This document shows, piece after piece, positions 24,215-35,900 of a stretch of DNA of 64,000 nt. Every line of letters begins with the position of its first letter. Positions within the stretch are counted from its first letter, which is position 1. Under the pieces are notes generated by a model, which had not been told where the DNA came from, searched no databases, and saw nothing but the letters and a program-made list of their open reading frames with translations. Source of the stretch: Mycteria americana (Eukaryota; Chordata; Aves; Ciconiiformes; Ciconiidae); NCBI RefSeq assembly GCF_035582795.1, contig NC_134367.1, forward strand, positions 121,980,562-122,044,561, given 5' to 3'. The position numbers were made by a program, and so were the translations under genes.

Positions 24215-27200
24215 ATGCCATTGCTCATGGACCTACTTGCTCATTTCTCTTAGAGTTTCCTACCACACAGAGAGCTAGGGTTCCCTAAATATCTGCTCAT
24301 GCCATTCACAGTCCAAGATTATCCCTTATACTCCAACTACCTCTTCTTCTTAAAAACTCCAATGCATATTTAATGAGGACTTTTTTCCACACTCAGAATA
24401 GATCTCCTTAGTGCCCCAAACCACTAAACAGTTCTTCAAATACCCTGTTTCCACCCATCTACAATTTTTCTCAGTGTAAGAAACCATTTTCACATGTGGC
24501 CTTATTTAAAATGTGATTCTGCTCACTGGCATTAGTTTGTAAAAGTGTATAGTCAGACTTTTTCTTTCTGTTTGTTGAGCTTAGATATTCAAGTCCCCAA
24601 ATGGTATTCATTTATCTTTTGTGCAGGCAGAAGCCTTGCCCATGATGCCATATGCTTGTGCATTATCAACAGGGCTTCAGGTTATGTACAGAGGATTTCT
24701 TCTACATCTAGCAATGGCAGTGGATAGGATTAACAACCACAGAAGTTCCTCACCACTCTTCAGAGATGCTAACAGAAGAGTTTATGGGAGTACTGCTAAC
24801 TCAGGTGAGGCAAAGCCAGCTGCCATATCCCTGACCAGGATTTTAAACTGCTTAAAATAATCTACGTAATTGTGCTTACTATCAATTAGGGAGAACTCAC
24901 AAAACCTGCTCTCTGACAGGTCAGTATGTAGCAGCTAGAAGGACCCATGTGGCTGTGGATGGAAAATCTCTTTCCTCTGCACATCTGGATCTGGAACAAA
25001 ATCTCTGTCCATGTTCTAAACTAGACAAGGCTGCAGCTATTGTTGTCCTAAGAAAACCAAGAAACAAACGGGAGTCTTTAGGACTCAAAAAACACCTGTG
25101 TAAAAAAAGGAAACCATATTTCTCCAGCAACACAAACATTATAAGGCCCGAGTTTATTGCACTTTTTCATAGAGCAAAATATCTTTCGGCACATTCTCCA
25201 ATCCCAGAAACATGGCTGTGAAGGAGTGAAAATTAAACTAATACACAGAACAACTGTTAAGACTCAGCCTTCAACCTAAGAGTACTGCTCAGTACCGATC
25301 AGCTGTATGAAGCAAGTTTTGCACATTCTTTCACAGTTTCAGTGGCCTTATTGAAAAAACAAACACACACAAAGAGACAGGTGCTCATCTTGACCCCAAA
25401 TAAATCTAAAATTGCATCATTTTGATATTTGAAACTTAGCATGTATCTTCTAAATGAACAAATACCTTATTCTGTTGCAGACACTCAAAAATGGTGTGCA
25501 TCTCATACCTCTTCAGCATCAAGTACAGTACATTCCACCTTCAGAAGGATACAGGAATGTTTAAAGACAGCATTATCTGAAAGAGCACCATGACAACCAT
25601 ACCCAGGTAGCCCATCTACACATAAGAGGCACAGCCTCATATTCACTACAAAGGAGAGGCATGCGTTCACATTGTGATAGCTATCATCTCACTGCAGAAC
25701 TTCCATATACCCAAAGTACAATGACTGCCTGTGCCTTGTCTTTGCTAGTGTTCACTGAAGTGAGAGCTATCCCCACGTGAATAAATTATCAGCAATGCAA
25801 CTAGTGAAGACTGGCGTCTTGGACATCTGTGCCTCCAAGGAGAGCTTGAATGAATTTTCAATTGTCTGATAAGGAATGAGTTCACACTGCAAGCTTTCCC
25901 TTACTAGAAGGTAGTAGTAGGATCTCTTTCCTCCTCCCAGCCATCCATTTTCATAAAATTGCTAGGAAGCTGGAAGACTGGAGTCCTTTGTCTCTCTTCC
26001 ATCTGAAGTGAAATGGCCAATGGGGTTCCATGTTATTAGTACTGAATGTTGGGATAGACAAGAGTGTGATCACATAAGCCTTATTTCTGCAGGGAATCAG
26101 GCTCAAAGAATCATCCCCCACCCCCTTTTTGCACTAAAAAGACAGCTATTAACTCAGTGATCTATCTCCGACAGACAAAGGAGGTGAAGAAACAAAGCAA
26201 GTGAGCGATGATGTTAACTGAGGAATAAATTACTCTTTGGTAGTCAGATAGAAGAAAAGCCTCTGAGGAAATTTAATCACCACACCCTGCTAGTTATTAA
26301 AGGATTGTGTGGAACCATGGCTGGGTGACTGCTTATGCAAACTTAGGAAAATGTTTGTTTAATAAAAAGATTAAACAAAAGGTTTCATGACAATGTCTGC
26401 GTGTCTAACAGGACTGGACTGTTACAGAAAACCTGATCTTGCATTCAGATCCATCCAGGTAGACTATTGTGTCTGTGTGGAGCAGACAGATTTGTGCATG
26501 CACAGGCTAACTAAGGGATTCAAGCCACAGGGAAAAAAGAAAAGACTGTATTTTTTGTCTACCAGCTGTGACAAAAAACAAGCTTAGAAAATTAGTTCAG
26601 TTATGGATCAAGGCTTACATGCATGTATACTGTCTAGGTAGAGCAGAGTTGCAACTTATTCTATTTGAAGAATTTGTTGCTTTGCAAACTTTTAAAGGAA
26701 GACTGTTTATGTGCATCTGAATGAAAAAAATTGTAAATTGAGATTTGGTCCAAAATACTTATTTTTAAAATGTAGGGCTGTAGGGAAAACCAATCAATAG
26801 ATATACAAAATTTACAATAAAATTTGCAAGTAAAATTCCTACTATGAATACCCAGTGGAAATAAGCAATGCTGCAGAACCCTCTTGGTTACATTTTGATC
26901 GTCCCAGTGAATGGTACTGTTCACATTCTTCAAAAGATTAGAAGTGGGATGTCGCATGGAGCTACTGTGATTCATTTAATCTTTTTTTGTCTTTTTCCAA
27001 CTAAGCATTTTCACAGGGGAAAAACAAGGATGTCATCAACTTCCCCTCTCTGCTGAGACTGGGTAATTGCAAGGTTCTGTGCTGATATGTTGATTAGAAA
27101 ATTTCCATCAGTGATATTATTAATAAAAGTACGTTCTCTTGCCATTACTTTGTGGTAGTTCATGAGGGAGACAGAAGTACCTCATGACCTGCTTGTAGAC

Positions 27201-28284
27201 CACAGCCAGGGGAGGAAGGATTACCCAACCTTCCAGGATACTTAAAAGGAGCACCAGAATTAGACACACCTCTTATTTGAATAAAACAATACAATATTTT
27301 ATTGGGAGTTATTCTTGTTTGCAACATGATTTTCCTAGTTAGAAGAAACAAACCCAGATGAGAATGAGACAGATTAAATTCTGCCTCTCCACTGTGCTGC
27401 AGTCTTTCCCTCTACAACTATTGATCCAAATATTAAAAAATCTAGGAAAACTCATACAACCCCACATTAAAATTATTAAATAACTTAGCTACATTTTTAA
27501 TTATCAAGCACAAAGGACAAAGCTAGTTGTTGTCATCTTCAATATCGAAGCTGCTTGTCACTACGATGTTTAAGAAAAAGGGCTCAGATCCTGAGTTATT
27601 TCTGTCCAGCTCTGATTCCAGTTCGGATCTGAGCTTAACTAAGCAGAGACAGCAGCGAGTTGCTACTCAAGGCTGCCACCTCTTGTCTTAAATCCCTAAT
27701 CACTCACTGGCTGATTAGTAACCCGATCAGGGTGCTTCTCCTAATACTCCCTTTGCTTGTAAAGTTAATTCTATGTAGAAAGGATGTTTCCTCAAAAATA
27801 ATCAGACACAAATATTTACATAAGTTACAGGAAGTAGAGCAACTATGCAGTATGTTGTATCTGTCTTACAAACAGTTATATTTCCACGGATATCCAAAGC
27901 TATTAAACCTAATGAAAATTCAAAAAATATATTCTTTCCTTCTCAAGCAGCACTATGCTGTGTCTCACTGTTCTGTGTTTCAACAGACAGGCCTATCCAT
28001 TTTGTTATGCACATTAATCCGTGGCCAGATAAAAATACATTACTGATATCTGACATGGCGCTACTGCATTTATAAACTGTTGATTAAAGGAAGAAAGATT
28101 AAAGGGAGAAAGGTTGCATTTTTTTCCCAACAATTAATACTAACTTTAAGTACAAGTGGCATCAAAACTGCAAAAATTGAGAAATTAGAGGACAGTCTTA
28201 TGCTTTGCACACTTCAGATGTCTGACTGGTCTTTGCTTCTAATCAATTAGGAGACAACCTCGCAGTCTTTGATTCACATCTGAG

Positions 28285-28332
28285 ACTTTCTGTTCATGAG
28301 TATGGCTAACTTTCTGTTCATGAGTATGGCTA
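28285..28332 (+). repeat. 24-bp perfect tandem duplication
   Basis: A 24-base unit beginning ACTTTCTGTTCATGAG occurs twice, back to back, without a mismatch. This indicates a recent duplication. Confidence 0.95.
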
Positions 28333-28643
28333 CTGGAATCAAAGTGAATGCACACTCCTGTGTTATTATCTAGCTTGAGACTTCAATATCCTCCTTGTAA
28401 GGAAGCATAAAAATTCTCATACAAAAGTTTTGACTACATGCAATCTTCACCTGCAATTTACAAAAAAACCCACCCTTTATTTCCTTTTCTTTTCCTTCTG
28501 TTTTGCCTTATTTCATTTGAAGGCAAATAATATCTGCAAAATTGCTAATTGAAAGTTTCAGATATTTTTCAGCATAACAAGAGAAGAGAGGTTTTCCTTA
28601 TTTTAAGCTAGTGGTGCATCCACTTATTTGAGCTATTTGACGG

Positions 28644-29490
28644 GATGCCATCCAGAGGAACCTGGACAAGCTCGAGAAGTGGGCTCATGTGAACCTCATG
28701 AGGTTCAACAAGGCCAAGTGCAAGGTCCTGCACCTGGGTTGGGGCAACCCCCAGTATCAATACAGGCTGGGGGATGAAGGGACTGAGAGCAGCCCTGCAG
28801 AGAAGGACTTGGAGGTACTGGTGGATGAAAAGCTAGACATGAGCCGACAATGTGCGCTCACAGCCCAGAAAGCCAACTGTATCCTGGGCTGCATCAAAAG
28901 CAGCGTGGCTAGCAGGTCGAGGGAGGTGATTCTCCCCCTCTACTCCGCTCTTGTGAGACCCTACCTGGAGTACTGTGTCCAGCTCTGGGGGCCCCAACAT
29001 AAGAAGGACATGGACCTGTTGGAGCGAGTCCAGAGGAGGGCCACAAAAATGATCAAAGGGATGGAACACCTCTCCTATGAGGAAAGGCTGAGAGAGTTGG
29101 GGTTGTTCAGCCTGGAGAAGAGAAGGCTCCAGGGAGACCTTATGGCAGCCTTTCAGTACTTAAAGGGGGCTTATAAGAAAGATGGGGGCAAACTTTTTAG
29201 CAGGGCATGTAGTGACAGGACAAGGGGTAATGGTTTTAAACTAAAAGAGGGTAGATTTAGACTAGATATAAGGAAAAAATTTTTTACAATGAGGGTGGTG
29301 AAACACCAGAACAGGTTGCCCAGAGAGGTGGTAGATGCCCCACCCCTGGAAACATTCAAGGTCAGGTTGGACGGGGCTCTGAGCAACCTCATCTAGTTGA
29401 AGATGTCCTGGCTCGTTGCAGGGGGGTTGGATGAGATGACCTTTAAAGGTCCCTTCCAACCCAAACTATTGATTCTATGATTCTATGATT
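28644..29490 (+). mobile_element. CR1 LINE 3' end with intact C-terminal ORF2
   Basis: Homology starts abruptly at 28644 with in-frame codons [20 protein letters not shown]. It continues through [58 protein letters not shown] and [16 protein letters not shown] to a TAG stop at 29394-29396. About 250 codons are open without frameshift. The 3' UTR (GGTTGGATGAGATGACCTTT, CCCTTCCAACCC) ends in ATTCTATG repeats at 29490. The intact frame and clear consensus character suggest a younger copy than the others in the window. It is 5'-truncated, with no endonuclease domain or promoter, so it cannot move by itself. Confidence 0.96.
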
Positions 29491-30302
29491 TACTGTCCCC
29501 TGCCACCATGCTATGTGGAGCTAGACTCCACAGAGTCCTGCATACGTCCTAAAATACACACAGGATCTTGAATCACTTAAATCTGTGAAATACTGCAGGA
29601 TGTCATCTCTACAAAAACTACACAAGTTGTTAAGTACAACTTAATGCACAACAATGGGGTGCTGACAATCACTTTTGATCACAAATTCAATATCCTTATT
29701 GTCACATATACATGTACACAAATGCAAGCTAGCTCGATTACCAGTGACTTCTTTTGTTCAGGATATACTTTATCACAAAGTCATTATTGCAAGTAAATAC
29801 AGACTAGTTAAATAATACACATAAATTACTGCTATCTCAGGTGTCATGTTCTCTGGAACTTTATTCCTAAGTATTCCTATTAAAAAGAATCTAATAAGGG
29901 CTATTCTTAAAGTCCAATAGCATGTAACAATATTTTCCTTCTAAACAACAGCATTCCATCGTTGTGTTTTTACTGCAACCAAACATATACCCATGTAAAT
30001 GTATTCTGTGAAAAGTGAATTTGAAAATGCAGAAAAAGGATGAAGAATGGTAAAAAAAAGCCATGAATCAATTTGTTAAAGTAGCGTTCACTCGTGTGGG
30101 GCTTAACTTCACAGCAATGAAGAATGAACTGATTTGAAACCTCACTCTGAAAATTTGAGGTGCAAATAGACTTCAGCTATTAGAATTCTACCATCAGCAA
30201 ATTATGTCAAAACACTATTTTGCATATGCTGTGGATGAGTTTTGAAAACTGCATTTATTTTTTAAAAAGTCAGTATTCAAGCTCACAGTATTAAAAAAAT
30301 CA
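29491..30302. other. Intergenic, nothing recognised
   Basis: AT-rich sequence with no supported gene, RNA or repeat. Confidence 0.5.
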
Positions 30303-30390
30303 GTGTTGTGGTTAATGCACAGGACTGGGTATCAGACGATTTAGATTCTAGTCTTGGCTCTGTCTCAGACTTCCCCTATGAGATAATCAC
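30303..30390 (+). repeat. Probable MIR-type SINE relic
   Basis: GTTGTGGTTAATGCACAGGA, CTGGGTATCAGACGATTTAG and ATTCTAGTCTTGGCTCTGTC line up in order with the MIR core (taGTGGTTAaGaGCACgGACT...cAGAc...gggTTCgaaTCccGGCTCTGcc). It is an ancient, tRNA-derived SINE fragment. Divergence is high but the collinear matches are convincing. Confidence 0.6.
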
Positions 30391-33300
30391 TTACAATTAT
30401 CTTTTCAGAGGTGGCATCTAATTTTGGATAACCCAGCTTTGCCTGCCAGACTTTAATATCTGGAACCCAATTTTCAGAAAGTGGTTTCATTGACTCCAGC
30501 TGATATAAAAAGAACTCAAAATCTCTGCAAATCAGATTCCTGAAACTCTGAACTTCCATTGGTTGTCATTTATATCTCTGCAAAGTGTCCCTAAAATGTT
30601 GCCAGTGACATAAGTGGAGAATTCAGATTTATTAATACTTTGCATCCACTGCACATGCCGAAACAACTACAAAACATTTAGGGCAATGAAGAGCAGGGTC
30701 CAGAGCATCCAGAGGCTTGCCATGAGTGAGTTGTCCAATGTCCAACACACCTCATCTGCACATTTCAGTGCTTCAGCTTAGGTCATCAGAAATTAAAGTG
30801 TTTCAAATAAGAAGCCATAGCTGAAAAGACAGATTTTCTTTACCATAAAACTATTTGTGGCCCCTGACTTTCAGTGAAATGAGCATAAGTATATGCCCTG
30901 CAGGGATCTGACCTTTGTGACAAAGCTTCATCATATATACAGTGATCCAAATTCATTATTATTTGCAGTGTCTGAACTCCTTAAGATAACTTTGTTTGAA
31001 GTTGTGTTTTAAAAATTTTGAATGGCAGATGTGAAATGCTAGCGATGCTACATGGAACCGAATTTGAGCTGAATTTAAAAAACGAAGTAGCCTTTACAAT
31101 GTGTTCTTATGTTTATCTGGAAACGAGTCAACAAAAATAATAGTTCATACACTGTAACTCTGTGACACTAAAGAGGAAAAACATTTTCTCCACCTTGTGA
31201 AGAAATTTTATTGAAAAACCCCTAACAGTAAAAACCTGTCCTCAACATATTTTAATCATACAGCTAAATACCTCACTCAAGAATCCTAGTGTAACCTACA
31301 CTGGATCACACCATCTGTGTGAAGATGTTTTGCAATTATGCCAGTACTTCCAGCTCAGATGACTCAGAATGGGTGGTGCCTATAGGGAGGAGAACCGGGA
31401 CCCTTTTGTCCTTCACAGAAATCCAGGCCTGCTGAGCACTCTCGTCCAACGCAGTTCGACACCAGAGTTGTCTTTTCTTAGTAGAAAAATTAACCTGCAT
31501 AGGCTACCATGACCACACTGCTTCTGGCACCTGAGCGAGGTTGGGTTTGATAACCAGGAAAGTTAGATATTCAAGATTTGGTAAAGGTCAGAGTCCTTTA
31601 ATGCTAATGAGGTACTCTACAATGTTGGAGGTGTGTCTGTTGAGGGCTTATCTGCTCTTTAAACCATGATCTATTTAGAAGTATTCAGACTTCCTGAATG
31701 TTTTTAACTTACTATATCCACTGTTTCATAAACCAGCAAATGATACCCAGTGTTTAGTCAATTCTAAGGGATGATTTCTGTGAATATTTCTAATCTTCTA
31801 TTTTTGGTAATGAAGTAATTCTAAGACAAAGGTAAAATGCCTCAATAAGAAACAAAGCACATGAACGAACAGAAAAGATTAATACTAATACTTAGGTGGA
31901 GTGTCTTTTCCCTGCTCTGCCAAAACAACATTGGAACCGGCCTCATCAACATCGGAACTGGCCTCAGGTTCCCCAGCCAGCACAGAGTTGGCACGTGCAA
32001 ATCCTATACACGTACGCTGAGAGAGAGGGCTCTGTAGGAAGTGAAAGTGGGACTAGAAACACACCATTTGCTGTACTGTGTGTGCGATGTGATCTGTTCC
32101 TCCCAGACTCTCCTTTCTCTGCTATACTGAGCAGAGCTCTGGGACACCTGTCCCAATAACTGTTTTCCCTTTCTGTTCTGAGTATTTCCTCCCTCTGTTC
32201 GTATAGTTTCTCTATGCCTGCACATTAGGATAAGCATGGAGCACTTAATTGGCAAGTTCTTAAAAATCTGTTCAACTCAGTACAAGACAGTTGTAGTACT
32301 TTACTTGATAAGCTTCAGCACCCTGCTTAGTCATCATACTTTTATTGTCTTCTATCACGAAGCCTTGCTCTCTCGCAAAAGTCATACCATCTCCTACTAG
32401 GAAACTGTGGGTAGTTCTCTCTGTGGCTTTACGAGCAGTAGCGAGTGGACACTAGCTTCTTGGAAGAGAAATCTTCTATTTACACAATATTATGCAAAGG
32501 TTACTTTTTGACTTACTGCAAAAAAATTAAGTTATGAAGTATATATACAAAATTACTCTGAAAATAGAAAAAAACCCTATTTTCTTCTGTTTGCTTATTT
32601 CTTTACAACCTTTTCAGCAAGTTGCACTAACTAGAATATACACAGAATGGAATACATGCAATATGTGCACAAAGAAGGTAATTCAAATGTATATGGTACC
32701 CTATATTTTCACCCATCAATTCACTGATTAAGCTTTTCCCGTCAAGATTTCTTTGCATCATATGACTGACCTACAAAAGAAATATGAATCCCTGTATATT
32801 CTGAGTGCAGACAAATTAAATCTCTGCTGCCATGATTTATTTATAAGTACATTGTACTGTTAGCACAGTTCAAGCACTTCACAAATACTGACACTCTGCA
32901 GGATCTCTAGGGTGTTACACTGTTCCTCAACACCACTCATGTGGACAACGGATCTCCTTCTCCACTGACATAACGGTGGATGCACTGGCACAGAGAAGAC
33001 ATTCTCCTTTACCCTGCTCACAGCAAATGACACTGACAACTACAGACCACGACAAAACTCCCCTCCCTGTTACTAGCAAGGCTGCTACCATGCTCTGCAA
33101 CTTTATTCCTACAGATACTGCTTTTTTTTTTCTTTAGAACAAGAAGTAATATCTCAGTTCAACTAAACAAGTAAAGTAAGTTTTAAAATAGATTTCTGGT
33201 CAAACCACATTATATTTCCTCTCCCACATTGTACATGACTTTTGATAAAACACCAAAATCTTTTAAGGTTATCCAACAACTGACAGCAATAGTTGGGTAG

Positions 33301-33909
33301 CAAGAACAGCGATGGATTTACTGACTATATGGTGCAGTACATAAGTTCCTCCTTAATAGGCCTACTTCCGGTACAGAACTTGCATCCCTTTGATATGTAA
33401 TCTTATATGCTATGCTAGAAGCAGCAAATTAACCATTTATTTTGCAGTGATTGGCAGACTTCTATATCACTGTTTCTTGAGTGACTTTAATTACACTGTA
33501 ATTTCTGACTGCAGTTCTCAAACTAACACTTTGTCATACAGCATTTTCTTTAACTAATAGTCTAGATCCCTGGCAGGAAAAGGCTCATGTGATAAAAGTT
33601 ACAGGGCATGTATATTAATGTAATAAAATTGAAATCTTAAGCATATATAAGGATCTAGTGGATATCATCTCAAAAAAGTTAGTGAGGGCAGTTTGCTCTT
33701 TTTTTCTTCAGGTCTGCCAAATTAAAACACAGTTTGCCTCAGAGCAGAGAAAATTTTGCTATCACTGTATGTGAGGAGGCATAGCTGAAGCATTCTGTCT
33801 GACAAATCAACAGATGATTTGAACCCAAAATGAAACAATTCTCATTCAGAGATTGCAGATGCTTTATTCATGAGCATTAGTATGGTATGGCATGGTACCA
33901 TATCCAGCT
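30391..33909. other. Intergenic, nothing recognised except a small tandem repeat
   Basis: No gene-like ORF or RNA is supported. A 21-bp imperfect tandem repeat lies at 31927-31968 inside a short chance ORF. Confidence 0.5.
31927..31968 (+). repeat. 21-bp imperfect tandem duplication
   Basis: AACATTGGAACCGGCCTCAT plus C is followed by AACATCGGAACTGGCCTCAG plus G. The two copies differ at a few positions. Confidence 0.85.
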
Positions 33910-34015
33910 TATTGAAACTAAGACATAGGCAGGTTAAGTGATGTGTCCAGAATTACCCAGCAAATCTAACAGCAGAGCAGTAAACAGGGTGTAGTTCCCC
34001 TGTCTGAGCCTTCTA
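33910..34015 (-). repeat. Probable MIR-type SINE relic
   Basis: ATTGAAACTAAGACATAGGC, AGGTTAAGTGATGTGTCCAG, AATTACCCAGCAAATCTAAC and AGCAGAGCAGTAAACAGGGT match in order the MIR reverse complement (GAAACTGAGGCacAGAGAGGTTAAGTaACTTGCCCAAggTcAC.CAGCtAgtAA..GGCAGAGC). It is an ancient copy. Confidence 0.6.
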
Positions 34016-34900
34016 TGCTGGGTTCAACAAGCTGAGTGATTTCAGATACACAGATTACCTAATTTTTCTGGACAAAGAGAAGGCTTTTAAGGCAACTGCT
34101 TTACACATCTGGCTTCAACCAGCAATGTAAACCCTTTACTTGTACAAATATCAAAACGTCATGCCCTGAGAAATAGCTTAAAATATGAATGTTAAACATA
34201 TCTATATCAGAAAGCAATTCATACCCAGGTAAAGCTGCTACTGCTCCAGAGTGACCAGGATGTGCTTCCGTTATAGCTGCATGGCACTGGACTAGTCCAT
34301 GTTTGTTTGCATAGCCTCTTCATCATACTATACCTAGTCCATTACCATGCCCTGTCTTCTCCTCATCCTCAGAATCTGCATGTGATTAAAGTTAAAAAAA
34401 AAAAAAAAAGCTCAAATATTATGGCCTATATTCTGGTATTTTTAAAATTTCTGATTGTTCCCACTAGTCTGTAAAAGTCACAGCAGAAAAAACCATTACA
34501 ACCACCATTATTTATATGTAACTCATATAAATATAACTGTACAAAAACCCTCGTGCTTACATTGTTTCTGCTATGCCTAACTGTACCAGGCCGTTGTTCA
34601 TAGTGGATTGACATAGCTCATGGCACAGAAGTAAAAAGGGGGGGATTGTTCCTGACTTCTCGCGTCTCACGGAAGTCAAGTGGAATTTTGGGGAGCACAA
34701 GAAAAAAATACTGGGCTGTCGGAGGCAAGCCAGGAGGTCATACTTATTTTCCTTTATTTGGAGTCCACCAGACAAATGCAAACTGTTTGCCAAGCAGACC
34801 TGGGGAAAAACCTCTTGGGGAGAGTAAAAGCTCTTCTGGGATGTCGAGCTATGAAATAACACAATATTAATGGTGAATAGTTCTTTAACAGCTGCCTAAT
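34016..34900. other. Intergenic, just upstream of the ACTR2 CpG island
   Basis: Contains an A16 run (34394-34409) and no recognisable gene. Composition begins to rise in GC after about 34.9 kb. Confidence 0.5.
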
Positions 34901-35900
34901 TTCGCTCTGTGCAAGGAGAGCTGGCAGATAAACCCACTGCGGCACAGGCTGCTGGGAGGGGAAGGTGTGAGAGGAGCGGGCGGGCAGCCCCTCACCCCGG
35001 CGGCAGGCGGGCAGGCAGCCCCCGGGCCTGCGGCCTGCTCTCCTCAGGAGGCGGGGGAGGCAGCTCCCGCCCGGCTCCCTGCCACGGCTGTCCCGGGCAC
35101 CTCCTGCGGCGGTAGGGGAAGTGTCTGTCTGTCTGTCACGACAGCACAAGCAGCCGAGGGGAGCTCGGTGACACCCCCCCCTCCCCCCCCCCCGCCGAGG
35201 CACCGTCCCCGGTCTCGGCATCGGTGAAAGGCGAAAAGAAAAAATAAATCTGGTTATTGGGCTCGATTTTCGGGCCGCTTTCCTGTCCCCCCGAGAGCGG
35301 GGCGGCCTATGGGGACGGGGAAGGCCGCGGGGAGCGGGGCCGCCGCCGCCGCCATGGCAACGGAGGCGGGGCGGGGGGGAGTAGAGGCGGGCGGTGGAGG
35401 AGGGGGTGTCGCCGCGCTGATTGGGCGGTGGCGGGCGCTGACGGTTTCCGGCGTGCGCGCGCGGCGGGCGGCAGGGCGGGCGGGAGCGCGGGTGGGGGGG
35501 CCCGGCGGCGGCGGCGGCGGAGGTTGGGGCGGCGGCAGCGGCCGGGACTGTGTCGGTGCGGGGCGGCGGCGCGCAGGGATGGACACGCTGGGCAGGAAGG
35601 TGGTGGTGTGCGACAACGGCACCGGGGTGAGTCGCTCCGGCCCCGGGACCCGCCCTGCCGCCGGGGCGGGGGGGTGGGGGGGGAAGGGAAGCAGGGCGAC
35701 TCTCCCCCCCCGACCCGGCCCGGCTTCCTGCCGGCACGCCCGCGGGCCGCGCCCGGCCTGCTGCCGCCGCTACCGGGCCCGGCCGCCCTCCCCACCCCCT
35801 CCCCGCGCCGAGGCGCTGCCCGGGGCCGGCGAGGGCCGCGCCGCCCTCTGCCAGTCCCGGCCCGCGGGCAGCGGCCGCAGCACGGGAGGTCGGTGCGGGC
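34900..35900 (+). promoter_or_regulatory. ACTR2: ACTR2 CpG-island promoter and 5' UTR
   Basis: This is a strongly CpG-rich block that surrounds ACTR2 exon 1. There is no TATA box near a plausible start. An inverted CCAAT box (35420-35424) and an ETS-type TTTCCGG (35445-35451, CCGGAAA on the other strand) precede a CGG-rich leader, including (CGG)6 at 35503-35520. The start site is probably around 35.44-35.53 kb. A second ATG in a perfect Kozak context (35354-35356) is in frame with ACTR2 but probably lies upstream of the start site. Confidence 0.82.
35579..35626 (+). CDS. ACTR2: ACTR2 coding exon 1
   Basis: Encodes [16 protein letters not shown] (residues 1-16), including the first nucleotide phosphate loop. 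The start context is AGGGATGG, with G at -3 and +4. The donor is GGG|GTGAGT, phase 0. The start was chosen because it matches the family N-terminus, even though the frame stays open 90 codons upstream. Confidence 0.97.

Larger units (their letters stand above)
22633..28643. other. Intergenic region between two CR1 copies
   Basis: No gene is recognised. It holds two small tandem duplications, at 24173-24214 (imperfect) and 28285-28332 (perfect). Short ORFs such as 27660-28046 have no recognisable family features. Confidence 0.5.

Noticed and set aside
27660-28046. 128-codon plus-strand ORF with a hydrophobic N-terminus
   Set aside because: The L/I-rich start comes from AT-rich sequence. No conserved motif is seen and an overlapping frame is equally open.
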